This document shows, piece by piece, positions 34,155-43,339 of a stretch of 64,000 nucleotides of DNA. Position numbers and translations under genes: made by a program. This stretch comes from LMUY01 sp965199555 (GTDB taxonomy: Bacteria; Pseudomonadota; Alphaproteobacteria; Acetobacterales; Acetobacteraceae). The first letter of the stretch is position 1, and every line of letters starts with the position of its first letter. Below the pieces are notes generated by a model. That model had not been told where the DNA came from, made no database searches, and was given only the letters and a program-made list of their open reading frames with translations. The stretch spans positions 310,001 through 374,000 of the forward strand of contig CBDASJ010000006.1 of assembly GCA_965199555.1 (NCBI GenBank), given 5' to 3'.

Positions 34155-34865
34155 TCAAGGCGCAGAAACGGGAACGGCGGCGTCGACCCGGCCAGCATCC
34201 GACAGCCCGGTCAGGCGCACCACCGTGCCGGCGGCGGGCGCCCCGGGGCCGACGATGCGCCAGGATCGCTCGACCTGCGGCAGGATGTAGGGGTTGCCGT
34301 TCGGCACGAGGCTCAGGTGGCGCAGCCCGGCCACCAGCTCCGGCGAAAGCAGCCGCGTGCGGCTGTTGCCCTTGTTGGTGGCGCGCAAGGTCGCGGCCCG
34401 GCCGTCGCTGGTGATCCGCCACTCCACGCTGGGCACGGCCCGCCCCGGCGGCTCCAGGAACAGCGGCAAGGACAGCCGCAGGGCGAACTGCACCCCCGTG
34501 GTCGCCAGCGAGGACGGAATCTGGTCCACCAGCAGCCGATAGGCTGCTTCCACCGGGCCGGACGATTTGCGCGTGACGATGCGGTAGGTCTGCGTTTCGC
34601 CGGCGCCGATCTCGGTGATCGGCGGGCTGACCACGATGTCCTGCGTCGGGCTCAGCCGGTCGGCCTCGCCGGCCTGGTCCCACGCGAACGGCCGCACCTG
34701 CACGGTGACGCCGGACCCGCCCGTATTGGTGACCGCGATGGTGGTCGCCATCTGCCCGGACGCGAGCTCCACCACGACGGGCGCCACCTGGACGCCTTGC
34801 GCAGCCGCCTGCCCGGCTCCCGCCAAAACCGTCGCCGCGAGGGCGAAAAAGAACAGTGGGTGCAT
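34155..34865 (-). CDS. Periplasmic fimbrial chaperone (CsuC/PapD family)
   Basis: A 236-residue PapD-like chaperone that donates a beta strand to pilin subunits. The signal peptide (LFFFALAATVLAGAGQAAA) is followed by two Ig-like domains; the first contains VQVAPVVVELASGQMATTIA and a Tyr-Arg motif (TYRIVTRK) that usually anchors the subunit C-terminus. The ATG 34865 is preferred because it starts the signal peptide. It heads the leftward cluster chaperone-usher-pilin-pilin. Confidence 0.88.
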   Translation of the reverse strand: MHPLFFFALAATVLAGAGQAAAQGVQVAPVVVELASGQMATTIAVTNTGGSGVTVQVRPFAWDQAGEADRLSPTQDIVVSPPITEIGAGETQTYRIVTRKSSGPVEAAYRLLVDQIPSSLATTGVQFALRLSLPLFLEPPGRAVPSVEWRITSDGRAATLRATNKGNSRTRLLSPELVAGLRHLSLVPNGNPYILPQVERSWRIVGPGAPAAGTVVRLTGLSDAGRVDAAVPVSAP

Positions 34866-35022
34866 TTTGCGCTCCAGACCTCTTTTGAGACCGGAGCGGA
34901 GCAATACACAGGAGACATTGCCCGCTGGTGTGGGGCCGTTAAGGGAGCCGTGACTTCGTACTAATGCGGCTTAGGACTTCATCGACGTATCACGGGCTGC
35001 AGTGGATTTCCCGAACCTACAC

Positions 35023-35754
35023 TCAGACCTGACGCATGCCTCCGTCCACGCACAATTCGGCCCCCGCGACGAAGCTGGCCTCGTCGCTCAAAAGGAACAG
35101 CGCGGCCGCTGCCACCTCTCCAGGCCGGGCCATGCGGCCGAGCGGGATCGGTGCCACCAGGGCAGCGCGCGCTTCGTCCGGCACCGCGGCCATCATGTCC
35201 GTGTCGGTCGGGCCGGGCGCCACGACGTTGACCCGGATGCCGCGCGGCGCCAGCTCCGCGGTCCAGGTGCGCGCATAGGATCGCAAGGCCGCCTTGGTGG
35301 CCGCATAGGTGCCGTATGAAGGTATGCCCGCCACATCGGCGATCGACCCCACGAGCACCACGGAACCGCCATCGCTCATCGTGCCGAGCGCTGCCTGCAA
35401 CGCGAACACAGGCCCACGGACGTTGACCGCGAAGTGGCGGTCGAAATGCTCGGGCGTTTCGGTTATCAGGGTGGCTGGTTCCGAGATCCCGGCGTTGAGA
35501 ACGAGTGCGTCCAGGCGGCCGTGCGCCGCTTGTATGATCCCGACGACCCGTTCCATGTCCTCGCGACGGCTGGCATCCGCGACCAGGCCGCGCGCGTCGT
35601 TGCCGATTGTCTTGGCGGCCTGTTCGACCGCATCGGCCCGCCGCCCGGTGAGGAAGACCGCGGCGCCTTCCGCCGCCAGCCGTTCCGCAACCGCAAAGCC
35701 GATGCCTGATGCGCCGCCGACCACCAGGGCTACCTTGTCCGTCATCCGAGCCAT
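35023..35754 (-). CDS. SDR-family oxidoreductase
   Basis: A 243-residue classical short-chain dehydrogenase/reductase. The cofactor motif is GGASGIG (about 13-19), NAG is near residue 90, the catalytic Ser is in VGSIADVAG, and the Tyr/Lys pair is in YGTYAATKAA. The Arg in the beta2 region (TGRRAD) favours NADP(H). The substrate is unknown. It is divergent from the HxlR regulator, which probably controls it. Confidence 0.92.
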   Translation of the reverse strand: MARMTDKVALVVGGASGIGFAVAERLAAEGAAVFLTGRRADAVEQAAKTIGNDARGLVADASRREDMERVVGIIQAAHGRLDALVLNAGISEPATLITETPEHFDRHFAVNVRGPVFALQAALGTMSDGGSVVLVGSIADVAGIPSYGTYAATKAALRSYARTWTAELAPRGIRVNVVAPGPTDTDMMAAVPDEARAALVAPIPLGRMARPGEVAAAALFLLSDEASFVAGAELCVDGGMRQV

Positions 35755-35783
35755 CGCGCTGTCCTTTTCCCAACGATGGCAAT

Positions 35784-35806
35784 GCAGATATACGCCGTGT
35801 ATCTGC
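35784..35806. promoter_or_regulatory. Palindromic operator between the SDR and hxlR genes
   Basis: The 10-base arms GCAGATATAC and GTGTATCTGC (9 of 10 complementary) are separated by 3 bases. It lies in the 82-bp divergent promoter region, 30 bases from each start codon, and is the likely HxlR binding site. Confidence 0.7.
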
Positions 35807-35836
35807 GATCAAGAACGCACTTCAGGTAGCCTAGAT

Positions 35837-36229
35837 ATGGCCGACGATACCGAGCTCGAGGCGCTGTCGCTTCGCGTGCTGTCCGACATGGCCCGTGTTC
35901 GCCCGGTGCTGGATAAGATCGCCGACAAGTGGACGATCATGATCCTCACGGTGCTTTGCCCAAGGCCGTCGCGCTTCAACGAGATCAAGCGGCGGCTCGA
36001 CGGCATCACCCACAAGGCGCTTGCGGACACGCTGAAGCGATTGGAGCGGCACGGCTTGATCACCCGGACGGTGCTGCCGACCGCGCCGATCGGCGTGGAA
36101 TACGCGATCACCCCGCTCGGCCTGTCGCTGCGCGGACCGTTCGAGGCGCTTTGCGACTGGGCGCTTGCCCATGGTGACGCCGTCGCGAAAGCAGGCTCCG
36201 CCTACATGCAGGCAAAGGGCGACGTCTAG
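35837..36229 (+). CDS. HxlR-family transcriptional regulator
   Basis: A 130-residue winged helix-turn-helix regulator of the HxlR (MarR-like) family. The signatures are IADKWTIMILTVLCPRPSRF, RLDGITHKALADTLKRLERH and PPVEYAITPLG-like text (IGVEYAITPLGLSL). HxlR proteins often respond to reactive aldehydes or quinones and regulate an adjacent oxidoreductase. The divergent SDR and the palindrome between them fit that model. No Cys is apparent near the N-terminus, unlike redox-sensing members. Confidence 0.93.
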   Translation: MADDTELEALSLRVLSDMARVRPVLDKIADKWTIMILTVLCPRPSRFNEIKRRLDGITHKALADTLKRLERHGLITRTVLPTAPIGVEYAITPLGLSLRGPFEALCDWALAHGDAVAKAGSAYMQAKGDV

Positions 36230-36300
36230 ATGACCGACCGCCGGATCACGCTGTTACGCTGTTGAGCAGCCTAACTTTGATGAGCCCGCAACGCGCCCGG

Positions 36301-37287
36301 TCAACGCGTTGCGGGGGCGTCGCCTCCGTTGCTCCAATGCCAGTGCGCGTCGCCATTGGGGCGCTCACCCTGGGCAAAGCGGTCGGTGCCCACTTCGATG
36401 TAGCCCTCGCGGAGGACGGACTTGTTCACGTAGTTCATGGTGTTGCAGCCCGGCGTCAGCCAGCTTTTCTCCCTTTGCACCACGCAGGTCATCGCCCCGT
36501 GCAGCGTGGCGCCGTCCATCGGGACGGTCTCATTCGGCATCAGGCATATGGCCACCCGGAGGTCCGGCAGCCCGGGGCTGCCCTGCGGGCGCGCCGCTTC
36601 ATCCTGGATGCCGCTCAGCACTGAGCCTGCGGGCCACGTCACGTCGAGCAGCCGCTCCGGCCCGGCCAACGTTCCGACGTCGAGCCAACGGCCAAACCCG
36701 GCGATCACGTTGATCCCGATCCGCTGACCAACCGCCAGGCCATGCCCGGCGAAGGCGAAGCTACGGCCCAGCAAACAACTCACGCTGCCATCCGTCGAGA
36801 ACGAGACATCGCCGGCCCCGCAGGGCACGCCCGCGACCTCGGCCGGGCTGGCCAGGGTGCCCAGGGCCACCGCCTCGTGGTTCGCGACGAACTCACCGAC
36901 CAGCGGAACGCCGGCGATGACGGTCGGCACCGGCACGGTGCCGTGGTCGATGTCATCCCCGTCCATGAAGACCGTACTGCCGGCCGGAAAATGCACCCCG
37001 GCAAGCACGCGTGGGGCCGACAGATGGTAGGTTTCGCTGTATCGCACGTAGGCAAGCAGGATGTTCTCGCACAGTCTCGGCGCGAAAAAGGCAGCCAGGG
37101 TCACGACGAGCATCGCCGCATCGACCGTAAGCAGCACCCCCGCCGACAGCCGACGGAGCACCGGCCGGCGGCCAGGTGGCCGCCTGAGCAGCACGATCGC
37201 GAAGACAAGCAAGGGGAGTCCGACAACGAGCAGGGCGGCACAGCCGCCAGCGCCGACAACGAACCAGAACAGGCCGGACCATTTCAT
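36301..37287 (-). CDS. Unknown membrane protein
   Basis: A 328-residue protein with two N-terminal transmembrane helices (about 5-34 and 48-68) and a large, probably periplasmic, beta-rich domain containing several cysteines (VPCGAGD, SVSCLLG, ICLMP, TCVVQ, GCNTM) that could form disulfides. No family is recognised. It is flanked by the convergent hxlR gene and the divergent phzF gene, and the 231 bases towards phzF show no other gene. Confidence 0.7.
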   Translation of the reverse strand: MKWSGLFWFVVGAGGCAALLVVGLPLLVFAIVLLRRPPGRRPVLRRLSAGVLLTVDAAMLVVTLAAFFAPRLCENILLAYVRYSETYHLSAPRVLAGVHFPAGSTVFMDGDDIDHGTVPVPTVIAGVPLVGEFVANHEAVALGTLASPAEVAGVPCGAGDVSFSTDGSVSCLLGRSFAFAGHGLAVGQRIGINVIAGFGRWLDVGTLAGPERLLDVTWPAGSVLSGIQDEAARPQGSPGLPDLRVAICLMPNETVPMDGATLHGAMTCVVQREKSWLTPGCNTMNYVNKSVLREGYIEVGTDRFAQGERPNGDAHWHWSNGGDAPATR

Positions 37288-37518
37288 GCGCGCGCGCCCG
37301 TGACGGACGGCGTAACGGCAGCCCTGGTCAACAGGGTCACGTCACGCCTGGAAGCGGGGGCCGTTCGGTTCGCATTGGACATGCCGCATCCTACTCGGCG
37401 CGGACGGCAAACCCAGGCTGCCTGGCGGGTGATGCGCCCTGCCGCCTGGACGCCGGCACTTCGCTTTCCACCCCGCGTGGACTGCGGCACAAGGCATTCG
37501 TCGGAACGCGAGGGATAC

Positions 37519-38421
37519 ATGCAACGGCGCTACGCGACTGCGGACGTGTTCACCACAACGCCTTTGAGCGGCAACCCCGTCGCCGTCGTGCTCAATGCCG
37601 AAGGGTTGACGGCGGCGCAGATGCAAGCGCTCGCCGTCGAGTTCAACTACGTCGAAACCACTTTCGTCCTCCCACCTGCCGACCCGCGCCACTCGGCGCA
37701 TGTGCGGATTTTCACCCCGGATCGCGAGGTGCCGTTCGCCGGACACCCCAACATCGGCACCGCCTTCCTGCTCGCGTCCGAACGGACCAAGGCAGGACGC
37801 GCACCACCCGAGCGTTTTGTTTTCGAGGAAGCCGCCGGCCTGGTGGAAATCGACCTGATGCACGAGGACGGGGTGGTCGTCGGTGCGGAGCTGCTTTCGC
37901 CACAGCCCCTGGCGCGGCACACGAAGGTCGACCCGGCGGAAGCGGCGGCCTGCCTCGGCCTGGCGGCAGACGATCTGCGCGTGGACGCACACCTCCCGCA
38001 GGTGGTGTCCGTAGGCCTGCCCTTCCTGGTCCTCGAACTCGCTTCGCGTGAGGTGCTGCGGCGGGCACGGCCCGATCGCGGCGCGTACGACGCCCTGTTC
38101 CCGCTCGACGGTGCGCGCGCGGTCTACGCCTACACGCGGGCAAGTGAGGTGGACGCGGCGGCGCAAGGCTGCGACCTGCACGCGCGCATGTTCACCTCGC
38201 GCCTGGTGGAAGACCCCGGCACGGGCAGCGCGACGGCGGCCGTGACCGCACTTCTCGCGGATGTGCGTGGCGCGGCGGTGCGGCTTCGCGTGCGCCAGGG
38301 TGAGGACATGGGACGCCCGAGCACGCTGCTGACGCGCAGCGCCGCAACGGCTGGCGCGATCAGGGCACATGTTGGGGGGCGATGCGCCGCCATGTTCAGC
38401 GGCGTGTTCGACCTGGATTAG
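37519..38421 (+). CDS. PhzF-family isomerase/epimerase
   Basis: A 300-residue protein of the PhzF/YddE (diaminopimelate-epimerase-like) fold. Typical motifs are DVFTTTPLSGNPVAVVL at the N-terminus, the catalytic Glu region FNYVETTFVLPP, the anion-binding DREVPFAGHPNIGTAFLL and the late SRLVEDPGTGSATAA. Most chromosomal members have unknown substrates; phenazine synthesis is not implied because no phz genes are present. The ATG 37519 gives the expected N-terminus. Confidence 0.93.
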   Translation: MQRRYATADVFTTTPLSGNPVAVVLNAEGLTAAQMQALAVEFNYVETTFVLPPADPRHSAHVRIFTPDREVPFAGHPNIGTAFLLASERTKAGRAPPERFVFEEAAGLVEIDLMHEDGVVVGAELLSPQPLARHTKVDPAEAAACLGLAADDLRVDAHLPQVVSVGLPFLVLELASREVLRRARPDRGAYDALFPLDGARAVYAYTRASEVDAAAQGCDLHARMFTSRLVEDPGTGSATAAVTALLADVRGAAVRLRVRQGEDMGRPSTLLTRSAATAGAIRAHVGGRCAAMFSGVFDLD

Positions 38422-38447
38422 CATCGTTCCGGATGCTTCGGGACTGC

Positions 38448-39245
38448 CTAACCCCGCAGGCGCCGGAACATGGCGGCCGGGTCGTTGAGAAAGGCGCGGG
38501 TGACGCGCACGTGCTCCAGATCGTCCCAGGCCGCCACCTCCAGCGATCCGTCCGTTGCCTGGAGGATGGTGGCGCCGGGCAGCGCCAGCAGGATCGGCGA
38601 GTGGGTCGCGATGACGAACTGGCAGCCCTTCGCCACCATGTCCTCGATCATCAGGATCAGCGCCAGCACGCGGCTGGGCGAAAGCGGCGTTTCCGGCTCG
38701 TCCAGGAAATACAAGCCGTCCGGCGCCAGCCGCGCGTCCAGCACGCGCAGGAAGGTTTCGCCGTGCGAGCGGGCATCCGGGTCGGCGCCATAGGCCCGCG
38801 CCAACTCGCCCTCCTGCCCCTTTGCCATGCCCACCGCCAGCATGCGGCCATAGCCGGGGCGCAGGGTGCGGGCGAACTCCTCGGCGTCGGCCCGCAAGCC
38901 CGCCATGTCCCGCGTCACCCGGCCGGTGAAGCCGAACACGTCCTCCGCGCGCAGGAACAGGCGGGTGTACGCCTTGGCGGTTCGGGCGAAGCGGAAGCCC
39001 TCGTGGAAGCGCCGGGCGCTGCCCAGCGTGGGGTCGCTAGTCAGCGAGTGGCTGCCGACGGCGGTGGCGTCCATGCCCCAGGCCAGGCCTTCCAGCAGGG
39101 TGGACTTGCCGCACCCGTTCTCGCCGACAAGGAAGGTCACCGCCGTGGTCAACCGCAAATCCTGCAGGTTCGCGATCAGCGGCACGGTCCAGGGAAACCC
39201 TTCGCCGACATGCCCCGGTCTGCGCTGGACCCGGTCAAGGAACAT
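38448..39245 (-). CDS. AAA/SMC-like ATPase
   Basis: A 265-residue ABC/SMC-type ATPase: Walker A GENGCGKST at 41-49, signature-like RAYGADPDARSHGE, Walker B GLYFLDEPETPLSPSR and switch His in FVIATHSPIL. It resembles the small chromosomal AAA_21/AAA_23 proteins (YhaN/RecF-like without coiled coil) of unknown role. It has no nuclease partner beside it. Its ATG shares one base with the thiD stop (TGATG), making it the last member of the apt-folP-glmM-thiD chain. Confidence 0.85.
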   Translation of the reverse strand: MFLDRVQRRPGHVGEGFPWTVPLIANLQDLRLTTAVTFLVGENGCGKSTLLEGLAWGMDATAVGSHSLTSDPTLGSARRFHEGFRFARTAKAYTRLFLRAEDVFGFTGRVTRDMAGLRADAEEFARTLRPGYGRMLAVGMAKGQEGELARAYGADPDARSHGETFLRVLDARLAPDGLYFLDEPETPLSPSRVLALILMIEDMVAKGCQFVIATHSPILLALPGATILQATDGSLEVAAWDDLEHVRVTRAFLNDPAAMFRRLRG

Positions 39246-40027
39246 CAGACGCTCACGAGGTGCCCCAGTGGCCCGTGCCCGGCGCCGATGCCCGGCGCCG
39301 CGGCGATCGCCGCCTGCACGTAGTCGCGGGCGCGCAGCACGGCCGCGGGCAGCGCCATCCCCGCCGCCAACCCGGCGGCCACCGCCGTGGCCAGGGTGCA
39401 GCCCGTGCCATGGGTGTGGCGAGTGGGCAGACGCGGACGCTCCAGGGTGAGGATGTCGTCCGCCGTGACCAGCAGGTCCACCACCGTGTCGCCTTCGCGG
39501 TGGCCGCCCTTCAGCAGCACGGCCGGCGCGCCCAGCGTCAGCAGCGTTTCGGCAGCGCCGTGCATGGCGGCCAGGTCGGGGATGGCGCGGCCGATCAGCA
39601 CCTCCGCTTCCGGGATGTTGGGCGTCAGCACGGTGGCAAGCGGCAGCAGGAACCGCTTCAGCGCCGCGAGCGCGTCATGGTCCAGCAAGCGGGCGCCGCC
39701 GGTGGCGACCATTACCGGGTCCACCACCAGGGGCAGGCGGACCGCGCCGAGCGCCCCGGCCACCAGCTCGATCGTGGCGGCGCTGCCCAACATACCGGTC
39801 TTCACCGCGTCGGCGCCGGGGTCGGCCAAGGCAAGCTGGACCTGTTGCAGCACCATCGCGGGCGGAATGGTGTGCACGTCGTGGACATTCCGCGTGTCCT
39901 GCGCGGTCACCGCGGTCACCGCGGTGCTGGCATAGGCGCCCAGGGCCATGGCCGTCTTGATGTCCGCCTGGATGCCGGCGCCCCCGCCAGAGTCGGAGCC
40001 GGCGATCACCAGCACCCGGGGGATCAC
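39245..40027 (-). CDS. thiD: Bifunctional hydroxymethylpyrimidine kinase/phosphomethylpyrimidine kinase
   Basis: A 260-residue ribokinase-fold enzyme that phosphorylates HMP and HMP-P in thiamine synthesis. Motifs are IAGSDSGGGAGIQADIKTA at the N-terminus, LLKGGHREGD, and the catalytic THGTGCTLATAVAAGLA. The start is the GTG at 40027-40025, which overlaps the glmM stop by 4 bases (GTGA) and gives the correct N-terminus IPRVLVIAGSDS; the earlier ATG at 40066 lies inside glmM. Confidence 0.95.
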   Translation of the reverse strand: MIPRVLVIAGSDSGGGAGIQADIKTAMALGAYASTAVTAVTAQDTRNVHDVHTIPPAMVLQQVQLALADPGADAVKTGMLGSAATIELVAGALGAVRLPLVVDPVMVATGGARLLDHDALAALKRFLLPLATVLTPNIPEAEVLIGRAIPDLAAMHGAAETLLTLGAPAVLLKGGHREGDTVVDLLVTADDILTLERPRLPTRHTHGTGCTLATAVAAGLAAGMALPAAVLRARDYVQAAIAAAPGIGAGHGPLGHLVSV

Positions 40028-41388
40028 GCGGCGCGCGCCTCCGCCACGTGCGCGATCGTTGCGCAAAGCTGGTCGACGATGCTGGTGACCAGGCTTTCGT
40101 CCTCGCCTTCCGCCATCACCCGCACCACCGGCTCGGTGCCGCTTTCACGCAGCAGCACGCGGCCCGTCTTGGCCAGGGTCGCTTCCGCCTGCGCCATCGC
40201 CGCCCGCACCCGGCTGTCCGCCAGCGGGGAGCCGCCGCTGAACCGCACGCTGCGCAGCCGCTGCGGCAACGGGTCGAACAAGCGCAGCGCCGCGCTGGCC
40301 GGGCGGCGCTGTTCCACCAGCACCGCCAGCACCTGCAAGGCGGCGACCAGGCCGTCGCCCGTGGTGGAATAGTCGCCCAGGATGACGTGGCCGGATTGCT
40401 CGCCGCCGAGGTTGAGCCCGTCCGCCCGCATCCGCTCCATCACGTAGCGGTCGCCCACGGCGGTGCGGCGCAAGGCCAGCCCCTGCCCTTCGAGGAATCG
40501 CTCCAGCCCCAGATTGGACATCACCGTCGCCGCCACCGCGCCGCCACGCAGCCGCCCGGCGCGGTGCAGGTTCACGGCGGCCAGGGCCAGGATCTGGTCG
40601 CCGTCCACCAGCCGGCCCCGCTCGTCCGACATCAGCAGGCGGTCGGCATCGCCGTCCAGCGCAAGGCCCAGATCGGCGCCGTGCTCCACCACCGCCCGGC
40701 ACAGGAACTCCGGCACGGTGGAGCCGCATTCCTTGTTGATGTTGAAGCCGTCCGGCGTGACGCCCAGCGGGATCACCGTCGCCCCCAGCTCCCACAGCAC
40801 GGTGGGCGCGACCTTGTAGGCGGCGCCGTGGGCGCAATCGATCACGATCTTCAGCCCGTCCAGCGTTTGGCCGCGCGGAAAGGCCGCCTTGGCACTCTCG
40901 ATATACCGCCCGGCCGCGTCCACCAGGCGGGACGCCCGCCCCAGCGCCGCCGGGGCGGCCATGCGGCCGGACAGGTCGGACGCCATCAGCGCCTCGATCT
41001 CCGCTTCCGTCGCGTCCGACAGCTTGAAGCCGTCCGGGCCGAACAGCTTGATGCCATTATCCTCGAACGGATTGTGGCTGGCCGAGATCATCACGCCGAG
41101 GTCGGCCCGCATGCTGCGGGTGAGCATGGCGATGGCCGGCGTGGGCAGCGGCCCCACCAGTTGCACGTCCATGCCGACGCCGACGAACCCCGCGACCAAG
41201 GCTGGCTCGATCATGTAGCCGGACAGCCGCGTGTCCTTGCCGACCAGCACCTGGTGGCGATGGCTACCACGCTTGAACATGATGCCCGCCGCCTGGCCCA
41301 GCCGCAGCGCGGTTTCCGCCGTCATCGGGTCCGTGTTGGCCGTGCCGCGGATCCCGTCGGTGCCGAACAGCCGCCTGCCGTTTACCAT
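40024..41388 (-). CDS. glmM: Phosphoglucosamine mutase
   Basis: A 454-residue enzyme converting glucosamine-6-P to glucosamine-1-P for peptidoglycan and lipopolysaccharide precursors. Signatures are RLFGTDGIRGTAN, the phosphoserine loop GVMISASHNPFEDNGIK, the metal loop LDGDADRLL and the sugar-binding GGEQSGH. It follows folP by 25 bases, the ancient folP-glmM order, and overlaps thiD. Confidence 0.97.
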   Translation of the reverse strand: MVNGRRLFGTDGIRGTANTDPMTAETALRLGQAAGIMFKRGSHRHQVLVGKDTRLSGYMIEPALVAGFVGVGMDVQLVGPLPTPAIAMLTRSMRADLGVMISASHNPFEDNGIKLFGPDGFKLSDATEAEIEALMASDLSGRMAAPAALGRASRLVDAAGRYIESAKAAFPRGQTLDGLKIVIDCAHGAAYKVAPTVLWELGATVIPLGVTPDGFNINKECGSTVPEFLCRAVVEHGADLGLALDGDADRLLMSDERGRLVDGDQILALAAVNLHRAGRLRGGAVAATVMSNLGLERFLEGQGLALRRTAVGDRYVMERMRADGLNLGGEQSGHVILGDYSTTGDGLVAALQVLAVLVEQRRPASAALRLFDPLPQRLRSVRFSGGSPLADSRVRAAMAQAEATLAKTGRVLLRESGTEPVVRVMAEGEDESLVTSIVDQLCATIAHVAEARAA

Positions 41389-41413
41389 TGTATTCGCAAC
41401 CCGTCACATTCCG

Positions 41414-42250
41414 TCACAGGGTGGTAGCCGAGCCGGCAAGCGCGGACCAGACCCGCACCGCCTCGGCCGTCACCGCCACGTCATGCACGCGCAGCACGGC
41501 CGCGCCCTGCGACACCGCGAACAGCCCGGCTGCCAGCGACCCGGCGACCCGCTGCTTCGGCACGTCACGGCCGCCCAGCGTGCCGATGAACCGCTTGCGC
41601 GACACGCCGAGCAGCAGCGGCCGCCCCAGCGCGCGCAGCGGCGCCAGGTTGCGCAGCAGCTCCACGTTGTGCGTGCCGGTCTTGGCAAACCCCACCCCGG
41701 GGTCGAGCACGATCTGCGAGCGGTCCACGCCGGCCTGCTCCGCCGCGGCCAAACTGGCGGCCAGCTCGGCTGCCACCTCGGCGCCCACGTCCCGGTAGAC
41801 CGCCAGGCCGTTCATCGACGCCGGGCTGCCGCGCATGTGCATCAGCACCACCGGGCAGCCCCGCGCCGCGACCAGGCCGGGGGTCGCCGGGTCGTGCCGC
41901 AGGCCCGACACGTCGTTGACGATGGTGGCGCCGGCGTCCAACGCGGCTTCCATGGTCTTGGCGTTGCGGGTGTCGACCGAGATTGGCACGCCAACATCGC
42001 GCAACCCGGCGATCACCGGCAGGATGCGCGCCTGTTCCTCCGCCGGCGACAGGTCACGGCTGCCCGGTCGGGTCGACTCGCCGCCCACGTCCAGGATGTC
42101 GGCGCCGTCCGCCACCATCCGCGTGCCGGCGGCGATGGCGGCACCGGGGTCGAGGTGGTCGCCGCCGTCGCTGAAGCTGTCGGGGGTGACGTTCAGCACC
42201 GCCATGACGGCCGGGCGGACGGGAAGGTCCGCCCAGCGCCAGCCCGTCAC
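41414..42250 (-). CDS. folP: Dihydropteroate synthase
   Basis: A 278-residue TIM-barrel enzyme of folate synthesis, the sulfonamide target. Motifs are MAVLNVTPDSFSDGG, DVGGESTRPGS, SVDTRNAKTM and DPGVGFAKTGTHN. The open frame extends far upstream, but the GTG at 42250-42248 overlaps the preceding stop as GTGA and leaves a short leader before the barrel. Co-transcribed with glmM. Confidence 0.95.
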   Translation of the reverse strand: MTGWRWADLPVRPAVMAVLNVTPDSFSDGGDHLDPGAAIAAGTRMVADGADILDVGGESTRPGSRDLSPAEEQARILPVIAGLRDVGVPISVDTRNAKTMEAALDAGATIVNDVSGLRHDPATPGLVAARGCPVVLMHMRGSPASMNGLAVYRDVGAEVAAELAASLAAAEQAGVDRSQIVLDPGVGFAKTGTHNVELLRNLAPLRALGRPLLLGVSRKRFIGTLGGRDVPKQRVAGSLAAGLFAVSQGAAVLRVHDVAVTAEAVRVWSALAGSATTL

Positions 42251-43269
42251 GCCGGCCGGTAGTTCAATCGCGTGGCCAGCCAGTTGCGCAGTTCGAGCTG
42301 GGAGGTGGTATCCGCCAGCACCGCCATCGTGCTGGCCATCGCCGCCGACGCGCCGAGCGGCCGCACGCCAACGGCGTTCGCCTGCTCCTGCACCGTGCCG
42401 GAATCGATCGCCTGCGCGCAGGCCCGGCGCCACAGCGCGACCATGGCGGCGGGCGTCATGTGCGGCAAAACCAGCGCGACCTCCAACTCCGCGGCGGCGG
42501 CGGTGGCCCGCCAAGCCCGCCGCAGCGGCGTGTCGGCGCGCGCGGCCAACAACTCGCTCACGTCCGGCGTGGTCGGAAAGGCCGGGTCGCGCTGGCGACG
42601 CCCCGCCTCGTCGACGCTGCCGAAGGAGAAGGCCGGCACGGCGCCCACTCCACCTAGGGTCTGGGCAAGCTCCGCCACGCGACGCCCGTGCAGGCACACC
42701 GCATCCACCTCGCCGCGGGACAGCGCCCCGGTGGCGTTGGCCTCGGTCAGGCCGAACACCGGGACCCAGCGAATGCCGAGCAGGTCCAGCGCCAGCAGGG
42801 CCGGCAGTTCCGGACCGGCGGGGCCGGACGCGGCGACCCGCAACGTTCCGCCGTCGCCGATCCGCACCCGGCTCATCAGCAGCCCGGGCGTCACGCCGGC
42901 CAAGGCCGGAATCCATTGGCCCACGTCGAACCGGGCGCGCGGGTCGCCCACCAGCCAGGCCATGGCCGCGGTGCCGGGCAGCAGCAGGGCGGTGCCGCCA
43001 TCGGGCACGGTCCGCGCCTCGAACTGGTTGGCGCCGGTCACGCCGTCCACGCCGCCGGCCACCTCCTTGCGCAGGGCGGTGCCCGGCGGCAGGGAGCGGC
43101 CCAGGCTGGGGGCCAGCCATCCCGCCCAGGCGTCCACTGGGCCGCCTTCCGGCCCGGCCACCAGCAGCGTGGCACCTTCGGGAAACGGCAACGCGGACGG
43201 CCCCGCCGCCCCCGCGGCCAGCGCCACAGCCGAGCCCAGAACCAGCCGACGCGCGATCGTTTGCGTCAC
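42247..43269 (-). CDS. TctC/Bug-like periplasmic solute-binding protein
   Basis: A 340-residue exported protein. The twin-arginine-poor signal (ARRLVLGSAVALAAGAAG) is followed by a TctC-type fold: GGPVDAWAGWLAPSLGRSLP, GGVDGVTGANQFEAR and PDGGTALLLPGTAAMAWLVG correspond to the ligand-binding loops of Bug receptors. The partner membrane subunits TctA/TctB are not nearby, so it may be an orphan receptor or have another role. It is translationally coupled to folP (GTGA), which is unusual. Confidence 0.7.
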   Translation of the reverse strand: MTQTIARRLVLGSAVALAAGAAGPSALPFPEGATLLVAGPEGGPVDAWAGWLAPSLGRSLPPGTALRKEVAGGVDGVTGANQFEARTVPDGGTALLLPGTAAMAWLVGDPRARFDVGQWIPALAGVTPGLLMSRVRIGDGGTLRVAASGPAGPELPALLALDLLGIRWVPVFGLTEANATGALSRGEVDAVCLHGRRVAELAQTLGGVGAVPAFSFGSVDEAGRRQRDPAFPTTPDVSELLAARADTPLRRAWRATAAAAELEVALVLPHMTPAAMVALWRRACAQAIDSGTVQEQANAVGVRPLGASAAMASTMAVLADTTSQLELRNWLATRLNYRPA

Positions 43270-43339
43270 CTTGCCATCCTCCCATTGGATTGCCTTGCGG
43301 CTACTCGTAGCCGGGCGGCCCCCGCTGTCAAACCCGGCC

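Noticed and set aside
36742..37518. Long N-terminal extension of the PhzF frame
   Set aside because: Antisense shadow of the membrane protein at 36301-37287; the PhzF fold starts exactly at the ATG 37519.
37519..38421. Phenazine biosynthesis locus
   Set aside because: PhzF-family proteins are widespread; none of the other phz genes is present.
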